Origin: UBA7703 sp034926785
GTDB lineage: Bacteria; Bacillota; Clostridia; Christensenellales; CAG-138
Length of the DNA: 64,000 bases
Direction of reading: 5' to 3'
Assembly: GCA_034926785.1 (NCBI GenBank)
Contig: JAYFQU010000017.1
Span: forward strand, 1-64,000
A model generated the notes under the pieces. It made no database searches, was not told where the DNA came from, and saw only the letters and a program-made list of their open reading frames with translations. Made by a program: the position numbers and the translations under genes. Shown here one piece after another: positions 52,824 through 62,061 of this stretch; positions within the stretch are counted from its first letter, which is position 1, and every line of letters starts with the position of its first letter.

Positions 52824-53876
52824 TCAAATCGTCGCCTGCATTCCCGTCCATTGTACCGCTACTTTACCAAAGTTGTCCACGGCTTTGCGTTCGATTTTCT
52901 TTCGATCTTTTGAGCCGATCGTTTGAAACGGCCTGATCTCCAGCCTGTTCCCCGTCCGTTTCCAAACCGCGCATGCCAGACCATGGAGCAGTACGGTCGG
53001 GAAGATAATTCCGGTGTTGTTATAGACGGATTTTATGCGTTCCTGTGGCAGAATCGGGTTTTCGTTCTTGCGGTATCCAAGCAGCATTTGATCAAACCCC
53101 GCCAGGAAGAGAACGTCGGGCATGGCGGCATCCGCCGGCAGACGCTGCCCCATCGTGAAATATGTCTGTCCCTGAAAGGAGAGGTCCTGCGTCGCGGTCA
53201 GTTCCAACAAGCATTTCAGCTTTCTTTGCGGCAAACCAAAGAACGTCTGCGCGTCCCGCAGGGACACGGGCGCATAGTGCGTGACGTATCGCAGCATCAT
53301 CTCCCTGAGCGCCGCTTCCTCCTCCATCGGCGCCAGCGGATCCAGCCGCGTGAAAACGCGATTGCCGCCGGCGGTGTAGGCAATCTCCCCTTTCTCCGCC
53401 ATGGCGCGAAATAATCCGCCCCAGGGATGAAGGATGATTTCCATCTCACGCGCATTCATTCCGCAGCGGATGCAGGCGGCCTTCAGCTCCTCCCTCGTTT
53501 TGTCTCCCGTAGACAACGCGCCGGCGACAATCTCGCGGAAAAAAGCGCCCCTGCCGGGCGCGATGCCCTCGTCAAGAAACGACATCTGCCCAAAGGACGA
53601 TTCACTGCCCGCATACAGCACGAGCGGCAAATCCCGCTTGCGATGCAGGTGAAGCGTGCCGCGAAAGGACCAGGTCTTGACATATTGCGTTAGATCGGGC
53701 GCATCGCTCGCGCGAATCTTGAGGGCATGCAGCGCCGCCGCGCCATATTGCGCCTGCAGGCCGATCAATCCGCCGACCACCCTCTCGGCAGACTGCGGTT
53801 TCAACAGCATTTGATGATTCAAGCGATGCAGTATCAACTGTTCCTGATCCATGATTTCCATTCTATTCCCATTCAC
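52824..53876 (-). CDS. HTH_42 / AlkZ-like winged-helix protein (possible DNA glycosylase)
   Basis: 350 residues of the HTH_42 (COG3214-type) fold. The family's catalytic Q-x-Q motif appears in GLIGLQAQYGAAALHAL, and KTWSFRGTLHLH matches the conserved RGTLH loop. Relatives unhook interstrand crosslinks or alkylated bases (AlkZ, YcaQ). Whether this one is catalytic is not shown. The start could be the ATG at 53876 or at 53861; neither has a strong ribosome site. Confidence 0.75.
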   Translation of the reverse strand: MNGNRMEIMDQEQLILHRLNHQMLLKPQSAERVVGGLIGLQAQYGAAALHALKIRASDAPDLTQYVKTWSFRGTLHLHRKRDLPLVLYAGSESSFGQMSFLDEGIAPGRGAFFREIVAGALSTGDKTREELKAACIRCGMNAREMEIILHPWGGLFRAMAEKGEIAYTAGGNRVFTRLDPLAPMEEEAALREMMLRYVTHYAPVSLRDAQTFFGLPQRKLKCLLELTATQDLSFQGQTYFTMGQRLPADAAMPDVLFLAGFDQMLLGYRKNENPILPQERIKSVYNNTGIIFPTVLLHGLACAVWKRTGNRLEIRPFQTIGSKDRKKIERKAVDNFGKVAVQWTGMQATI

Positions 53877-53906
53877 TCACCCATAAAAAATGAGCCGGAA
53901 TATGAA

Positions 53907-53933
53907 AAGAGCGGACGAAATGCATCGTCCGCT
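53907..53933 (-). terminator. Terminator of the rplU-prp-rpmA operon
   Basis: Minus strand AGCGGACGA-TGCATT-TCGTCCGCT followed by CTTTTC, 17 bases after the rpmA stop. Confidence 0.8.
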
Positions 53934-53950
53934 TCTTCATAAGAACTCGG

Positions 53951-54241
53951 TTATTCGCCCACGGCGGCCTCGTATACGCTGACAGTCTTCTTGCCAAGGT
54001 GCTTGGTTTCGAAGCGGACAACGCCATCGACCTTCGCAAAGAGCGTATCGTCCTTGCCAATGCCGACGTTGACGCCGGGATGCATGTGTGTGCCGCGCTG
54101 ACGCACGAGAATGTTGCCCGCGAGCACGAACTGACCGTCCGCGCGCTTCGGTCCGAGTCGCTTGGCTTCGCTGTCGCGGCCGTTGCGGGACGAACCAACG
54201 CCTTTTTTATGCGCAAACAGTTGCAGATTCATCTTGAACAT
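53951..54241 (-). CDS. rpmA: 50S ribosomal protein L27 (with cleavable N-terminus)
   Basis: 96 residues. MFKMNLQLFAHKKGVGSS carries the extra leader of Firmicutes L27: Prp cuts after LQLF to expose AHKKG, which reaches the peptidyl transferase centre. GGGAGGTG precedes the ATG. The processing protease is the adjacent upstream gene. Confidence 0.96.
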   Translation of the reverse strand: MFKMNLQLFAHKKGVGSSRNGRDSEAKRLGPKRADGQFVLAGNILVRQRGTHMHPGVNVGIGKDDTLFAKVDGVVRFETKHLGKKTVSVYEAAVGE

Positions 54242-54245
54242 ATCG

Positions 54246-54590
54246 TTACACCTCCCTGTGTCGTAATTTTAGGGATTTGCGATACGACTCTTGAATGGAA
54301 CGCAGCCCCGCTTCCATCGTTAAAAACAGAAGTTCCGCCTGTTCCAGCTGCTTCCCGCGCGTATCGCCCGCAAGAACGCAGTGCATTCCTTCGGCCTCGT
54401 CAATCGAGACGGCGACTTCTTCGCCCTCCTTCAATCCGAGCACCTGAACCAGACCGAGATAACAGGTCTGCGTGAGCGCGGAAATCGCGCTGCAGACGAT
54501 GTCCTCCCCCGCTTCGCCATAGCCGGCATGTCCGGTTGAGGTAAACCCGACCGTATTGCCGCCTCTGCGAAGCATTGTCACCGTTACCAT
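54246..54590 (-). CDS. prp: Ribosomal-processing cysteine protease Prp
   Basis: 114 residues. Removes the L27 leader. Catalytic His in GHAGYGEAG and Cys in DIVCSAISALTQT are present; length fits. Encoded between rplU and rpmA as usual in Firmicutes (ysxB in Bacillus). Confidence 0.94.
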   Translation of the reverse strand: MVTVTMLRRGGNTVGFTSTGHAGYGEAGEDIVCSAISALTQTCYLGLVQVLGLKEGEEVAVSIDEAEGMHCVLAGDTRGKQLEQAELLFLTMEAGLRSIQESYRKSLKLRHREV

Positions 54591-54596
54591 ATCGCC

Positions 54597-54902
54597 TTAC
54601 CCGATCGAGAGAATCTCGACCTTTGTAAACGGCTGACGATGGCCGCGCTTTGTGCGGGAGTCCTTCTTCGGCTTATACTTGAAAACGACGACCTTCTTGC
54701 CTTTGCCGTGATCCAGCACTTTGCCGCGAACGACGACACCGCTCAACACGGGTTTCCCCACCTTGACACCGCTGTCATCCGCAACGAGCAACGTTTCAAA
54801 TTCGACTTCAGTGTTCACAACGGCTTCGAGCTTTTCCACCAGAATCTGGTCGCCAACCTCTACCTTGTACTGCTTACCACCGGTTTGAATGATTGCATAC
54901 AC
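54597..54902 (-). CDS. rplU: 50S ribosomal protein L21
   Basis: 101 residues from MYAIIQTGGKQYKVEVGDQI; GKKVVVFKYKPKKDSRTKRGHRQ is the RNA-binding end. GGAGGTGCAGTT precedes the GTG/ATG start region. First gene of the operon, with its own consensus promoter and a structured leader. Confidence 0.96.
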   Translation of the reverse strand: MYAIIQTGGKQYKVEVGDQILVEKLEAVVNTEVEFETLLVADDSGVKVGKPVLSGVVVRGKVLDHGKGKKVVVFKYKPKKDSRTKRGHRQPFTKVEILSIG

Positions 54903-54993
54903 GATAACTGCACCTCCTCATACCAGACTCGCCCAATCGTGGTGGCACGGATCAACCGCGCGCTTAAACCACCCCGGAGCGGCTCACCGAAAG
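54903..54993 (-). promoter_or_regulatory. rplU leader, candidate L21 autoregulatory element
   Basis: About 90 bases of untranslated leader with GTGAGCCGCTCCGG near its 5' end and GTGGTTTAAGC..GTGCCACCAC pairing. The location matches the L21 leader element known in Firmicutes; I could not confirm the fold against its consensus. Confidence 0.5.
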
Positions 54994-55023
54994 ATCATAA
55001 CACAACGACATCCCGCATGTCAA
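54994..55023 (-). promoter_or_regulatory. rplU promoter
   Basis: Minus strand TTGACA (55023-55018), 18-base spacer, TATGAT (54999-54994). Confidence 0.85.
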
Positions 55024-55080
55024 CGAAAAACGCCTGATTTTATCGGGAAAATCGGCTTGATTTCCATGCGTTTCCCAGCG

Positions 55081-56592
55081 TCAGCGAATGATTTTGCAGT
55101 CCTTCTTTGCCTCCGGCACCTTCTTTTCGGAAAGCGGACGCACGGCGAATTTTTCAATATGCAGCGTAGCGTTTGGGCGGACATAATAGGTTCCACCCTC
55201 CTCAATCGGGAAGAGGCAGCCGTGCTTCTGCTCCGCCGCTTCCATCGCCGTCACCACGTCCGGGTGTGCCTCAATGAGCATGCGCTTGTTGTTGCTTCCC
55301 TTAATCACCTGGAGCGTCTGCTTGCGGATGCGATTGATAACGGTTTCGGGCGCGAGCACCTTCGCGTCCCCGTTACAATAGGGACAGACCTGCTGTAGGG
55401 TGTCGGAGATGCTTCTGCCGGTCTTCTTACGCGTCATCTCCACCAGGCCAAGATGCGTAAAGCCGAACACGTGTGAGCGGGTATGGTCGTCGCGCAGCGC
55501 GGTCTTGAGCGTGCTCAGCACCAGCGCGCGGTTAGCTTCCTTCTCCATATCGATAAAGTCAATGATGATGATGCCGCCAATGTCCCGCAGCCGGAGTTGT
55601 TTCGCTATTTCCTTTGCCGCTTCGCAGTTCACAGCCGTGATGGTCTTCTCTAAATTATCCTTGCCGACAAACTTACCGGAGTTGACGTCGATGGAGGTCA
55701 GCGCCTCCGTCCGGTCAATAATGACATAGCCGCCGCTCTTGAGCCAAACCTTGCGGGCCAGCGCTTTCTCAATCTTGCTCTCGGTGTCGTAGCGGTCAAA
55801 GAGCGCCTCGCTCTCCTTGAGCAGAATGCGAGCCTTGAGCTTAGGCGCCATATAATCCGCAATTTCCCGCAGTTTATCATAGGCATCCACATCGTTCACG
55901 AAGACACGGTCGATGTCCTTCATCAAAAAATCGCGTGCGGTGCGGAAGAGCAGCGATTGCTCGGCGTGTAGCAGCGCAGGCGCTTTTCTGCTTGCGGCAC
56001 GCTTCTCAATCTCTGCATAGAGGTTGACAATGCTCTCCAGGTCCTCCGCGAAGTCCTGCTTGGTCTTGCCGGCGGAGGCCGTGCGGACGATGACGCCCAT
56101 GCACTTTGGCTTGATTTCGATGAGGATTTTACGCAGGCGCTGCCGCTCCTCATCCTTGTCAATGCGGCGCGAAACGCCAACATAATCCATCGTAGGCATC
56201 AGCACAAGCGAACGCCCGGCGAGCGTGATATGCGTGGTCACGCGCGCGCCCTTGGTGCCGACGGGATCCTTCGCCACCTGAACCATGATGGTCTGACCCG
56301 GCTTTAAGAGATCGCGGATGTTCTTCGATTCCGGTATCTGCTCAATCTCGTCGTCGGGATCGTCCGAAAGCACGATATCCCCCGCATACAGGAATGCGTT
56401 TCGTTCCAGACCGATGTCGATAAACGCCGCCTGCATGCCAGGCAGAACGTTTTGCACCTTGCCGTTGTAAATGTTGCCGACGAGGCGTTCGGACCCTTCC
56501 TGTTCCACATACAGCTCAACAGGAGAGCCATCCTCGACGACCGCGACGCGGGTTGCCACGCCGCTAGCGTCCACCAGGATTTCCTTATTCAT
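55081..56592 (-). CDS. rng: Ribonuclease G/E family endonuclease
   Basis: 503 residues from MNKEILVDASGVATRVAVVE. S1 domain at about 38-125, then the RNase E/G catalytic domain with DVNSGKFVG and GGIIIIDFIDM (metal Asp residues) and a Cys pair in CPYCNGDAK that could form the zinc link. The frame is open upstream but AAGGGAAAA and family alignment favour 56592. Positioned before rplU as in most Clostridia. Confidence 0.92.
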   Translation of the reverse strand: MNKEILVDASGVATRVAVVEDGSPVELYVEQEGSERLVGNIYNGKVQNVLPGMQAAFIDIGLERNAFLYAGDIVLSDDPDDEIEQIPESKNIRDLLKPGQTIMVQVAKDPVGTKGARVTTHITLAGRSLVLMPTMDYVGVSRRIDKDEERQRLRKILIEIKPKCMGVIVRTASAGKTKQDFAEDLESIVNLYAEIEKRAASRKAPALLHAEQSLLFRTARDFLMKDIDRVFVNDVDAYDKLREIADYMAPKLKARILLKESEALFDRYDTESKIEKALARKVWLKSGGYVIIDRTEALTSIDVNSGKFVGKDNLEKTITAVNCEAAKEIAKQLRLRDIGGIIIIDFIDMEKEANRALVLSTLKTALRDDHTRSHVFGFTHLGLVEMTRKKTGRSISDTLQQVCPYCNGDAKVLAPETVINRIRKQTLQVIKGSNNKRMLIEAHPDVVTAMEAAEQKHGCLFPIEEGGTYYVRPNATLHIEKFAVRPLSEKKVPEAKKDCKIIR

Positions 56593-56608
56593 TTTTCCCT
56601 TCTCTTTC

Positions 56609-57292
56609 CTATTCCGCAGGCAGATGCGGCAACAGGCCATCTTCGGCAAAATACATGTGCGTACGATGGATTTCATACGCGGCATGCGCATCCAAACGCT
56701 CGAGCAGCGCGTCGATGAACGCATCGACCCGCAACCCGCCATCGGCTTGCAGCTTGCCTAGAACGTGGAGGGCTGCTTGATCGCCCTCGACCTGCCCCAC
56801 GGAGACCCGCAGGATATACGGACGCATATCTACGGGTTTGATCCCGCCCTTCGTCCGCTTGTTGATGATGATCTCGCCCGAAAGCATCTCTTCGAGCGTG
56901 GATTGCAGTTTTTCTTTGGAGACCGCCTCCGTAAATGCCAAATCGATTAGATATCCGGCCGCGCGGAGCTTTGCGGAAAGCGAACCAAAATTTTCCGGCG
57001 CAGCGAACGCCCCGGAGACCGACATTCCCCGCGGCATCGCCATGTTTGCGCGGCGAAGAAACTCCTCGGGGCTCATCTCTTCGGAGAGCTGTACCTCGAA
57101 CCATTCCGCCTCGCTGCTCATGCCCGTCGCCGCGGCGGTCGCAAACGAAAATTGCGGATGCGGGTTAAAACCGTTGGAATACAACAGCGGAATTCCGGCT
57201 CGGCGGAACGCGCGCTGCAGCGTCCTTTGAATATCCAGATGCGAGATCATCGCAATCTCGCTTCCCTTATGATAGGCGGCAATCAGTTTCAT
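56609..57292 (-). CDS. TIGR03936-family (DUF2344) radical-SAM-linked protein
   Basis: 227 residues beginning MKLIAAYHKGSEIAMISHLD with LQRAFRRAGIPLLYSNGFNPHPQFSFA, the DUF2344 signature. In many Clostridia it is paired with, or fused to, the radical-SAM protein encoded just upstream here (four-base overlap), and followed by RNase G. Biochemical role unknown; RNA or ribosome-related work is suggested by context. Confidence 0.88.
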   Translation of the reverse strand: MKLIAAYHKGSEIAMISHLDIQRTLQRAFRRAGIPLLYSNGFNPHPQFSFATAAATGMSSEAEWFEVQLSEEMSPEEFLRRANMAMPRGMSVSGAFAAPENFGSLSAKLRAAGYLIDLAFTEAVSKEKLQSTLEEMLSGEIIINKRTKGGIKPVDMRPYILRVSVGQVEGDQAALHVLGKLQADGGLRVDAFIDALLERLDAHAAYEIHRTHMYFAEDGLLPHLPAE

Positions 57293-59124
57293 CGCGCTGC
57301 ACCGTACCCTTCCGGCTGGAGATCGCGGCAGTCAGTCTCATACCGCGCGCCAAAGCAGCCGTTACAGGTTTCGCGGCAATCCGGCGTCGTTTCGCCGTGA
57401 AGCGCACGCTTATATTCCCGCCGCAAATATGCTTTTGTCACCAGCATATCGACAAAATCCCAGGCGAGCGGCTCTTCGAGCGAAAACTCCCGCTGGGCAT
57501 ATTCCTGCTCGCTCAGGCCGCAGTCCGAAAACGCCTGCGCCCATGCCTTGGGCTGAAAATGCTCTGTCCATGCGTCAAACCGGCAGCCGAGCGCATAGGC
57601 GCGCAGCAGCACAGATGCAAGCTTCTCGTCCCCGCGCGAGAACGCAGCTTCCAGCACGGAGAGCAGTGAATAGTGGCAGTTAAGCTCCGCGCCGCGGATT
57701 CCCTTGAGCGCCCCGCGCAGCAGTTCCTGCTTTCTCTTGATCTCATCCGGCGGCACTTGACCGCACCATTGAAACGCCGTAAACGGTTTTGGCACAAAGG
57801 TGGATACGCTGACATTGAGGCGCAGGCCCTTGCCGCGCTGTTCCTTCGGCAGGCCATAAAATTGCCAGCTGATCTTTCGCGCCAGCTGGGCGATGCCGAG
57901 GATATCCTCGTCCGTCTCGGTCGGTAGGCCAATCATGAAATAGAGTTTGACGCTGCTCCAGCCGTTGGAAAACGCATCCTGCGTTGCGCGCAGAATATCC
58001 TCCTCCGTCACATTTTTGTTGATGACATCCCTGAGCCGCTGCGTGCCCGCCTCAGGCGCAAAGGTCAGCCCCGCTTTGCGAACGGTCTGCATCACGCTCA
58101 GATCGTTTGCCAGTTCGCTATCCACGCGGAGCGAAGGAAGCGCAACGGAGACCTTCTGCGATTCCATCTCATGGATAATCTCCGGCACGAGCGTATGCAC
58201 CTCGGAATAATCCCCGGTGCTGAGGCTGAGCAGAGATACTTCGTCATAGCCCGTGCAGCCAATCTGCTGCCGCGCGAGTTGCAGGAGCGTTGCGCTCTTG
58301 CGTTCGCGAATCGGACGATAGATATAGCCCGCCTGGCAAAAGCGGCAGCCGCGCGTGCAGCCGCGCATAACCTCCAGCGCGACGCGGTCGTGCACAATAC
58401 CGAGATACGGCACGATGGGCTCGCCGGTAAAAGGCGCTTTGTCAAGATCCCGCACGATGCTGCGGACAACCGTCGTTTCCGCTGTCCGCAGGGACGGGAT
58501 ATAGACCCCGCGGATGCCGGAGAGCTGCTTAAGCAATTCGGACTTCGGCTTCCCTTCCCGCTTTGCGCGGCGAACCGTCTCCACAAACTCCAGCGTCATC
58601 TCCTCGCCGTCGCCGATGAGCACCGCGTCCATAAACGGCGCAACCGGCGCAGGATTGCAGACGCAGGGACCGCCGCATATGATGAGCGGGTCGGTTTCTT
58701 TGCGATCCTTTGCCAGAAACGCGACATTGCTCAAATCCAGCATCTGCAGAACATTGGTATAGCACATTTCGTAGAGCAGGGAAAACCCAAGGATGTCAAA
58801 CTCGCCGAGCGGCCGCTTGCTCTCCAGCGAAAACAGAGGCAGATGCTCTTCTCGCAGCACCTGCTCCATATCCGGCCAGGGCGCGAAAGCGCGTTCGCAG
58901 GCGACGCCTTCCACGCTGTTGAGCGCGTGGTAGAGAATGCGGGAGCCGAGGTGCGACATGCCAATCTCATACACATCGGGAAACAATAACGCAAAGCGGA
59001 GCTCCGCCTGTTCTTTTACAATGCTGTTCCACTCCCCGCCGATATAGCGCGCGGGCTTTTCCACGCGGGAGAGAATATGATTAAATGCCGTCTGATCCAA
59101 AGTTTTATTCCATTCCATCTTCAT
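57289..59124 (-). CDS. TIGR03960-family B12-binding-like radical SAM protein
   Basis: About 611 residues. A B12-binding-like N-terminal region (LRFALLFPDVYEIGMSHLG) precedes the radical-SAM core VMRGCTRGCRFCQAGY (CX3CX2C), SLSTGDYSEV and FAPEAGTQRLRDVINK. Partner of the DUF2344 protein. The exact start is unclear: ATGs at 59124 and 59118 are both possible and the frame is open to 59205. Confidence 0.88.
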   Translation of the reverse strand: MKMEWNKTLDQTAFNHILSRVEKPARYIGGEWNSIVKEQAELRFALLFPDVYEIGMSHLGSRILYHALNSVEGVACERAFAPWPDMEQVLREEHLPLFSLESKRPLGEFDILGFSLLYEMCYTNVLQMLDLSNVAFLAKDRKETDPLIICGGPCVCNPAPVAPFMDAVLIGDGEEMTLEFVETVRRAKREGKPKSELLKQLSGIRGVYIPSLRTAETTVVRSIVRDLDKAPFTGEPIVPYLGIVHDRVALEVMRGCTRGCRFCQAGYIYRPIRERKSATLLQLARQQIGCTGYDEVSLLSLSTGDYSEVHTLVPEIIHEMESQKVSVALPSLRVDSELANDLSVMQTVRKAGLTFAPEAGTQRLRDVINKNVTEEDILRATQDAFSNGWSSVKLYFMIGLPTETDEDILGIAQLARKISWQFYGLPKEQRGKGLRLNVSVSTFVPKPFTAFQWCGQVPPDEIKRKQELLRGALKGIRGAELNCHYSLLSVLEAAFSRGDEKLASVLLRAYALGCRFDAWTEHFQPKAWAQAFSDCGLSEQEYAQREFSLEEPLAWDFVDMLVTKAYLRREYKRALHGETTPDCRETCNGCFGARYETDCRDLQPEGYGAAR

Positions 59125-59236
59125 CTTAGGGGTAAAATTCACCCAATACAGTAGTTTATCACACGCATATGCTTCGGTCAAACGCAACCATCGGATTCTC
59201 AGCACATTTTAAAGATCGGCTCTTTGGCTTCGCTTG

Positions 59237-59284
59237 CAAAAATCGAGCCATCGATCATATCGCTCAACATGATCGATGGCTCGA
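59237..59284 (-). terminator. gdhA terminator
   Basis: TCGAGCCATCGATCAT (59243-59258) pairs perfectly with ATGATCGATGGCTCGA (59269-59284), a 16-bp stem; on the minus strand it is followed by TTTTTGC. Confidence 0.85.
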
Positions 59285-59343
59285 TGCAATCTTTTCTGGC
59301 GGTGGTTTCTAATTGCGAGGTGCAACGGATGTGAACCGTCTGA

Positions 59344-60681
59344 TCAGTATGCGATCCCTTGCTCATACATTGCTTTCGCTACCTTCAGAAATCCCGCTAC
59401 ATTTGCGCCGAACTCATAGTCCCCTTCTCTGCCATATCTTTTTGCAACCGTATCAATCTGGTTAAAGATATCTGCCATAATATTTTTCAATGCATTATCC
59501 ACCTTGTCGAACGCCCAAGAATAACGCTGGCTGTTTTGTGTCATCTCCAATCCGGACGTTGCCACCCCGCCCGCATTTGCAGCTTTTCCCGGCAGATAAA
59601 TTGCGCCATTGTGAATCATCTCGCGGACGGCTTCCGGCGTGGAAGGCATATTGGCGCCTTCCCCAACCGCATAGCACCCATTTTTGAGTAAGGTTTTTGC
59701 GGCCGCATAATCGATCTCATTCTGCGTTGCGCAGGGCAGCGCAATATCGCACTTTAGCGTCCAAACGCCTTTGCAGCCCTCATAATAACGCGCGCTTTTC
59801 ACGTGATCCATATATTCGGAGATTCTCCCCTTGCGCTCCTCTTTGATTTCCTTCACAACCTCCAGATTTACTCCGTTTTCATCGTGGATGAATCCGTCGG
59901 AATCGCTCAAAGAAATCACCTTTGCGCCGAGCTGCTTCGCCTTTTCCGCGGCGTAGATGGACACGTTGCCCGAACCGGAGATGCAGACGTCTGCTCCGTC
60001 CATCGAACGGCCTCTTCTGGATAATGCTTCCGCCATGATATAGCAGAGCCCGTATCCGGTCGCTTCCGTGCGTGCCAGGCTCCCGCCCCAGGTACAGCCC
60101 TTTCCCGTCAATACGCCGGAGAAATCATTGACCAGGCGCTTGTATTGCCCAAATAGAAACCCGATTTCACGTCTGCCTACACCAATATCCCCGGCGGGGA
60201 CATCGGTAAACTGCCCGATATGGCGATAGAGCTCGGTCATAAAACTCTGGCAGAACCGCATGATCTCCCCGTCCGATTTTCCCTTGGGATCAAAATCGCT
60301 TCCGCCTTTTGCGCCGCCCATCGGAAGCCCCGTGAGCGAGTTTTTCAGCACCTGTTCAAATCCTAGAAACTTCAAAATACTCGCGTTAACGGAGGGATGA
60401 AATCTCAAGCCGCCCTTATAGGGACCGATTGCGCTGTTAAACTGAATTCGATACCCCCTATTTACCCGGGTCGTTCCGGCATCATCAATCCAAGACACAC
60501 GGAAAAAAACCTGTCGCTCGGGCTCGACAAACCTGTCGAAGATACCCGATCTTACCCACTCCGGATGATCCTCGGCAATGATTTCGAGCGATTCGAGCAC
60601 TTCGGAAACTGCTTGGTGAAACTCGCTCTCGTTCGGATTACGCTTGATCACATCCTGCATGACGCGTGACAGAACCTTCAT
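59344..60681 (-). CDS. gdhA: NADP-type glutamate dehydrogenase
   Basis: 445 residues from MKVLSRVMQDVIKRNPNE, set by GGAGTGGG; the frame is open upstream. Hexameric-type GDH: GPYKGGLRFHPSVN, catalytic Lys in GGAKGGSDFDPKGKSD, PAGDIGVGRREIGFLFGQY and ISGSGNVSIYAAEKA (nucleotide fold). Assimilates ammonia into 2-oxoglutarate. It has a monocistronic layout with its own promoter and terminator. Confidence 0.96.
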   Translation of the reverse strand: MKVLSRVMQDVIKRNPNESEFHQAVSEVLESLEIIAEDHPEWVRSGIFDRFVEPERQVFFRVSWIDDAGTTRVNRGYRIQFNSAIGPYKGGLRFHPSVNASILKFLGFEQVLKNSLTGLPMGGAKGGSDFDPKGKSDGEIMRFCQSFMTELYRHIGQFTDVPAGDIGVGRREIGFLFGQYKRLVNDFSGVLTGKGCTWGGSLARTEATGYGLCYIMAEALSRRGRSMDGADVCISGSGNVSIYAAEKAKQLGAKVISLSDSDGFIHDENGVNLEVVKEIKEERKGRISEYMDHVKSARYYEGCKGVWTLKCDIALPCATQNEIDYAAAKTLLKNGCYAVGEGANMPSTPEAVREMIHNGAIYLPGKAANAGGVATSGLEMTQNSQRYSWAFDKVDNALKNIMADIFNQIDTVAKRYGREGDYEFGANVAGFLKVAKAMYEQGIAY

Positions 60682-60712
60682 CTTCCCACTCCTGTGCATT
60701 TTGTTATATTGC

Positions 60713-60741
60713 ATTATATATTTCGAATAAACATAACACAA
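60713..60741 (-). promoter_or_regulatory. gdhA promoter
   Basis: Minus strand TTGTGT (60741-60736), 17-base spacer, TATAAT (60718-60713) in a strongly AT-rich stretch. Confidence 0.7.
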
Positions 60742-60889
60742 TATATAATATATTTTATACTGAATGGAAATGTTTTTGAAGCCAGCCAAAAAATGAATTT
60801 GCCCCAAAATATAAAATAGCGTTCAAAATTCCACCGTTGTGGTAGAATAAATAAAATATCATCATTTGTTCAACTGACTGGAGAATGAT

Positions 60890-62056
60890 ATGCTTCTACT
60901 CAAAAACGGCTTGATCCATACCATGACCAAGGATGCTTTTACGGGCGATATTTTAGTTGACAACGGCAAAATTATCGCCGTCGGCCCTTTGCTTTCCGCT
61001 GAAAACGCTGAGGTCATTGACCTTGACGGGCGGTTTGTGCTCCCCGGACTCATCGACGCGCATTGCCACATCGGCATGTGGGAAGACGGCATGGGCGAGG
61101 AAGGTTCGGACGGAAACGAGATGACAGACCCCATCACGCCGGAACTCCGCGCGGTGGACGGTCTGAACCCCTTTGACCCTTGCTTTCGCGAGGCGCGGGA
61201 AGGCGGCGTCACCACCGTCGTCACCGGTCCGGGCAGCGCAAATGTCATCGGCGGGCAGTTCGCCGCGCTAAAGACCTATGGCCGCAGTATTGAGGAGATG
61301 ACACTGCGCGATCCCATCGCGATGAAGGCCGCAACGGGCGAGAATCCGAAGGCGGTCTATTCGGAAAAGAAGGTGGCGCCAACCACGCGCATGGCGATTG
61401 CCTCCCTGTTTCGCTCTACCATGACCGATGCGATTGAGTATCAAAAAGGTATGGCGAAGGAAGACGACAAGCCGGATAAGGATATCGCGATGGAAGCGCT
61501 GCTCCCGGTCGTCAACCGTGAGCTTACGCTGAAAATCCACGCCCATCGCGCGGATGATATCTTAACCGGTCTGCGCCTCGCCAAGGAATTTAACCTCAGG
61601 GTGACCATCGACCATTGCACCGAAGGATATCTGATTACGGACGTGCTCAAAGATCGTCTCGCCGAACAGGGCGCGGGCATCATCATTGGCCCCCTGCTCT
61701 CGGAGCGCAGCAAAATCGAATTAAAGAATCTCAGCTTTGCCGCGCCGCGTATTCTGGAAGAAGCGGGCATCCCGTTTGCCATGATGACCGATCACCCCGT
61801 CATTCCAATTCAGTTTCTACCCATACAGGCGGGGCTCGCCGTGCGCGAGGGGCTCAGTGAAGAAACCGCTCTTCGCTCCATCACGCGGTATGCTGCCGAA
61901 ATTGTCGGCATCGCCGACCGCGTCGGTACGCTGGAGGCTGGAAAAGACGCGGATATCGCGGTCTTTGACGGGCATCCGTTCGGCTATCAAACCCACTGCG
62001 TGCTCACGCTCATCAACGGCAAAGTTGTGCACGATTCTCGCAAACGGGAGGCGTAA
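60890..62056 (+). CDS. Amidohydrolase (imidazolonepropionase/dihydroorotase-like superfamily)
   Basis: 388 residues: LLLKNGLIHTM start, PGLIDAHCHIGMWED (metal HxH), GVTTVVTGPGSANVIGG, LKIHAHRADDI, RVTIDHCTEGY, MMTDHPVIP (Asp) and GTLEAGKDADIAVFDGHP. Typical of the uncharacterised amidohydrolases of Clostridia; substrate not predictable. Six bases separate it from alr, so cotranscription is likely. Confidence 0.8.
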   Translation: MLLLKNGLIHTMTKDAFTGDILVDNGKIIAVGPLLSAENAEVIDLDGRFVLPGLIDAHCHIGMWEDGMGEEGSDGNEMTDPITPELRAVDGLNPFDPCFREAREGGVTTVVTGPGSANVIGGQFAALKTYGRSIEEMTLRDPIAMKAATGENPKAVYSEKKVAPTTRMAIASLFRSTMTDAIEYQKGMAKEDDKPDKDIAMEALLPVVNRELTLKIHAHRADDILTGLRLAKEFNLRVTIDHCTEGYLITDVLKDRLAEQGAGIIIGPLLSERSKIELKNLSFAAPRILEEAGIPFAMMTDHPVIPIQFLPIQAGLAVREGLSEETALRSITRYAAEIVGIADRVGTLEAGKDADIAVFDGHPFGYQTHCVLTLINGKVVHDSRKREA

Positions 62057-62061
62057 TCCAT

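Noticed and set aside
59125..59205. Longer N-terminus of the radical SAM protein
   Set aside because: The extra residues are not family-like and lack a ribosome site; a start at 59124 or 59118 is preferred.
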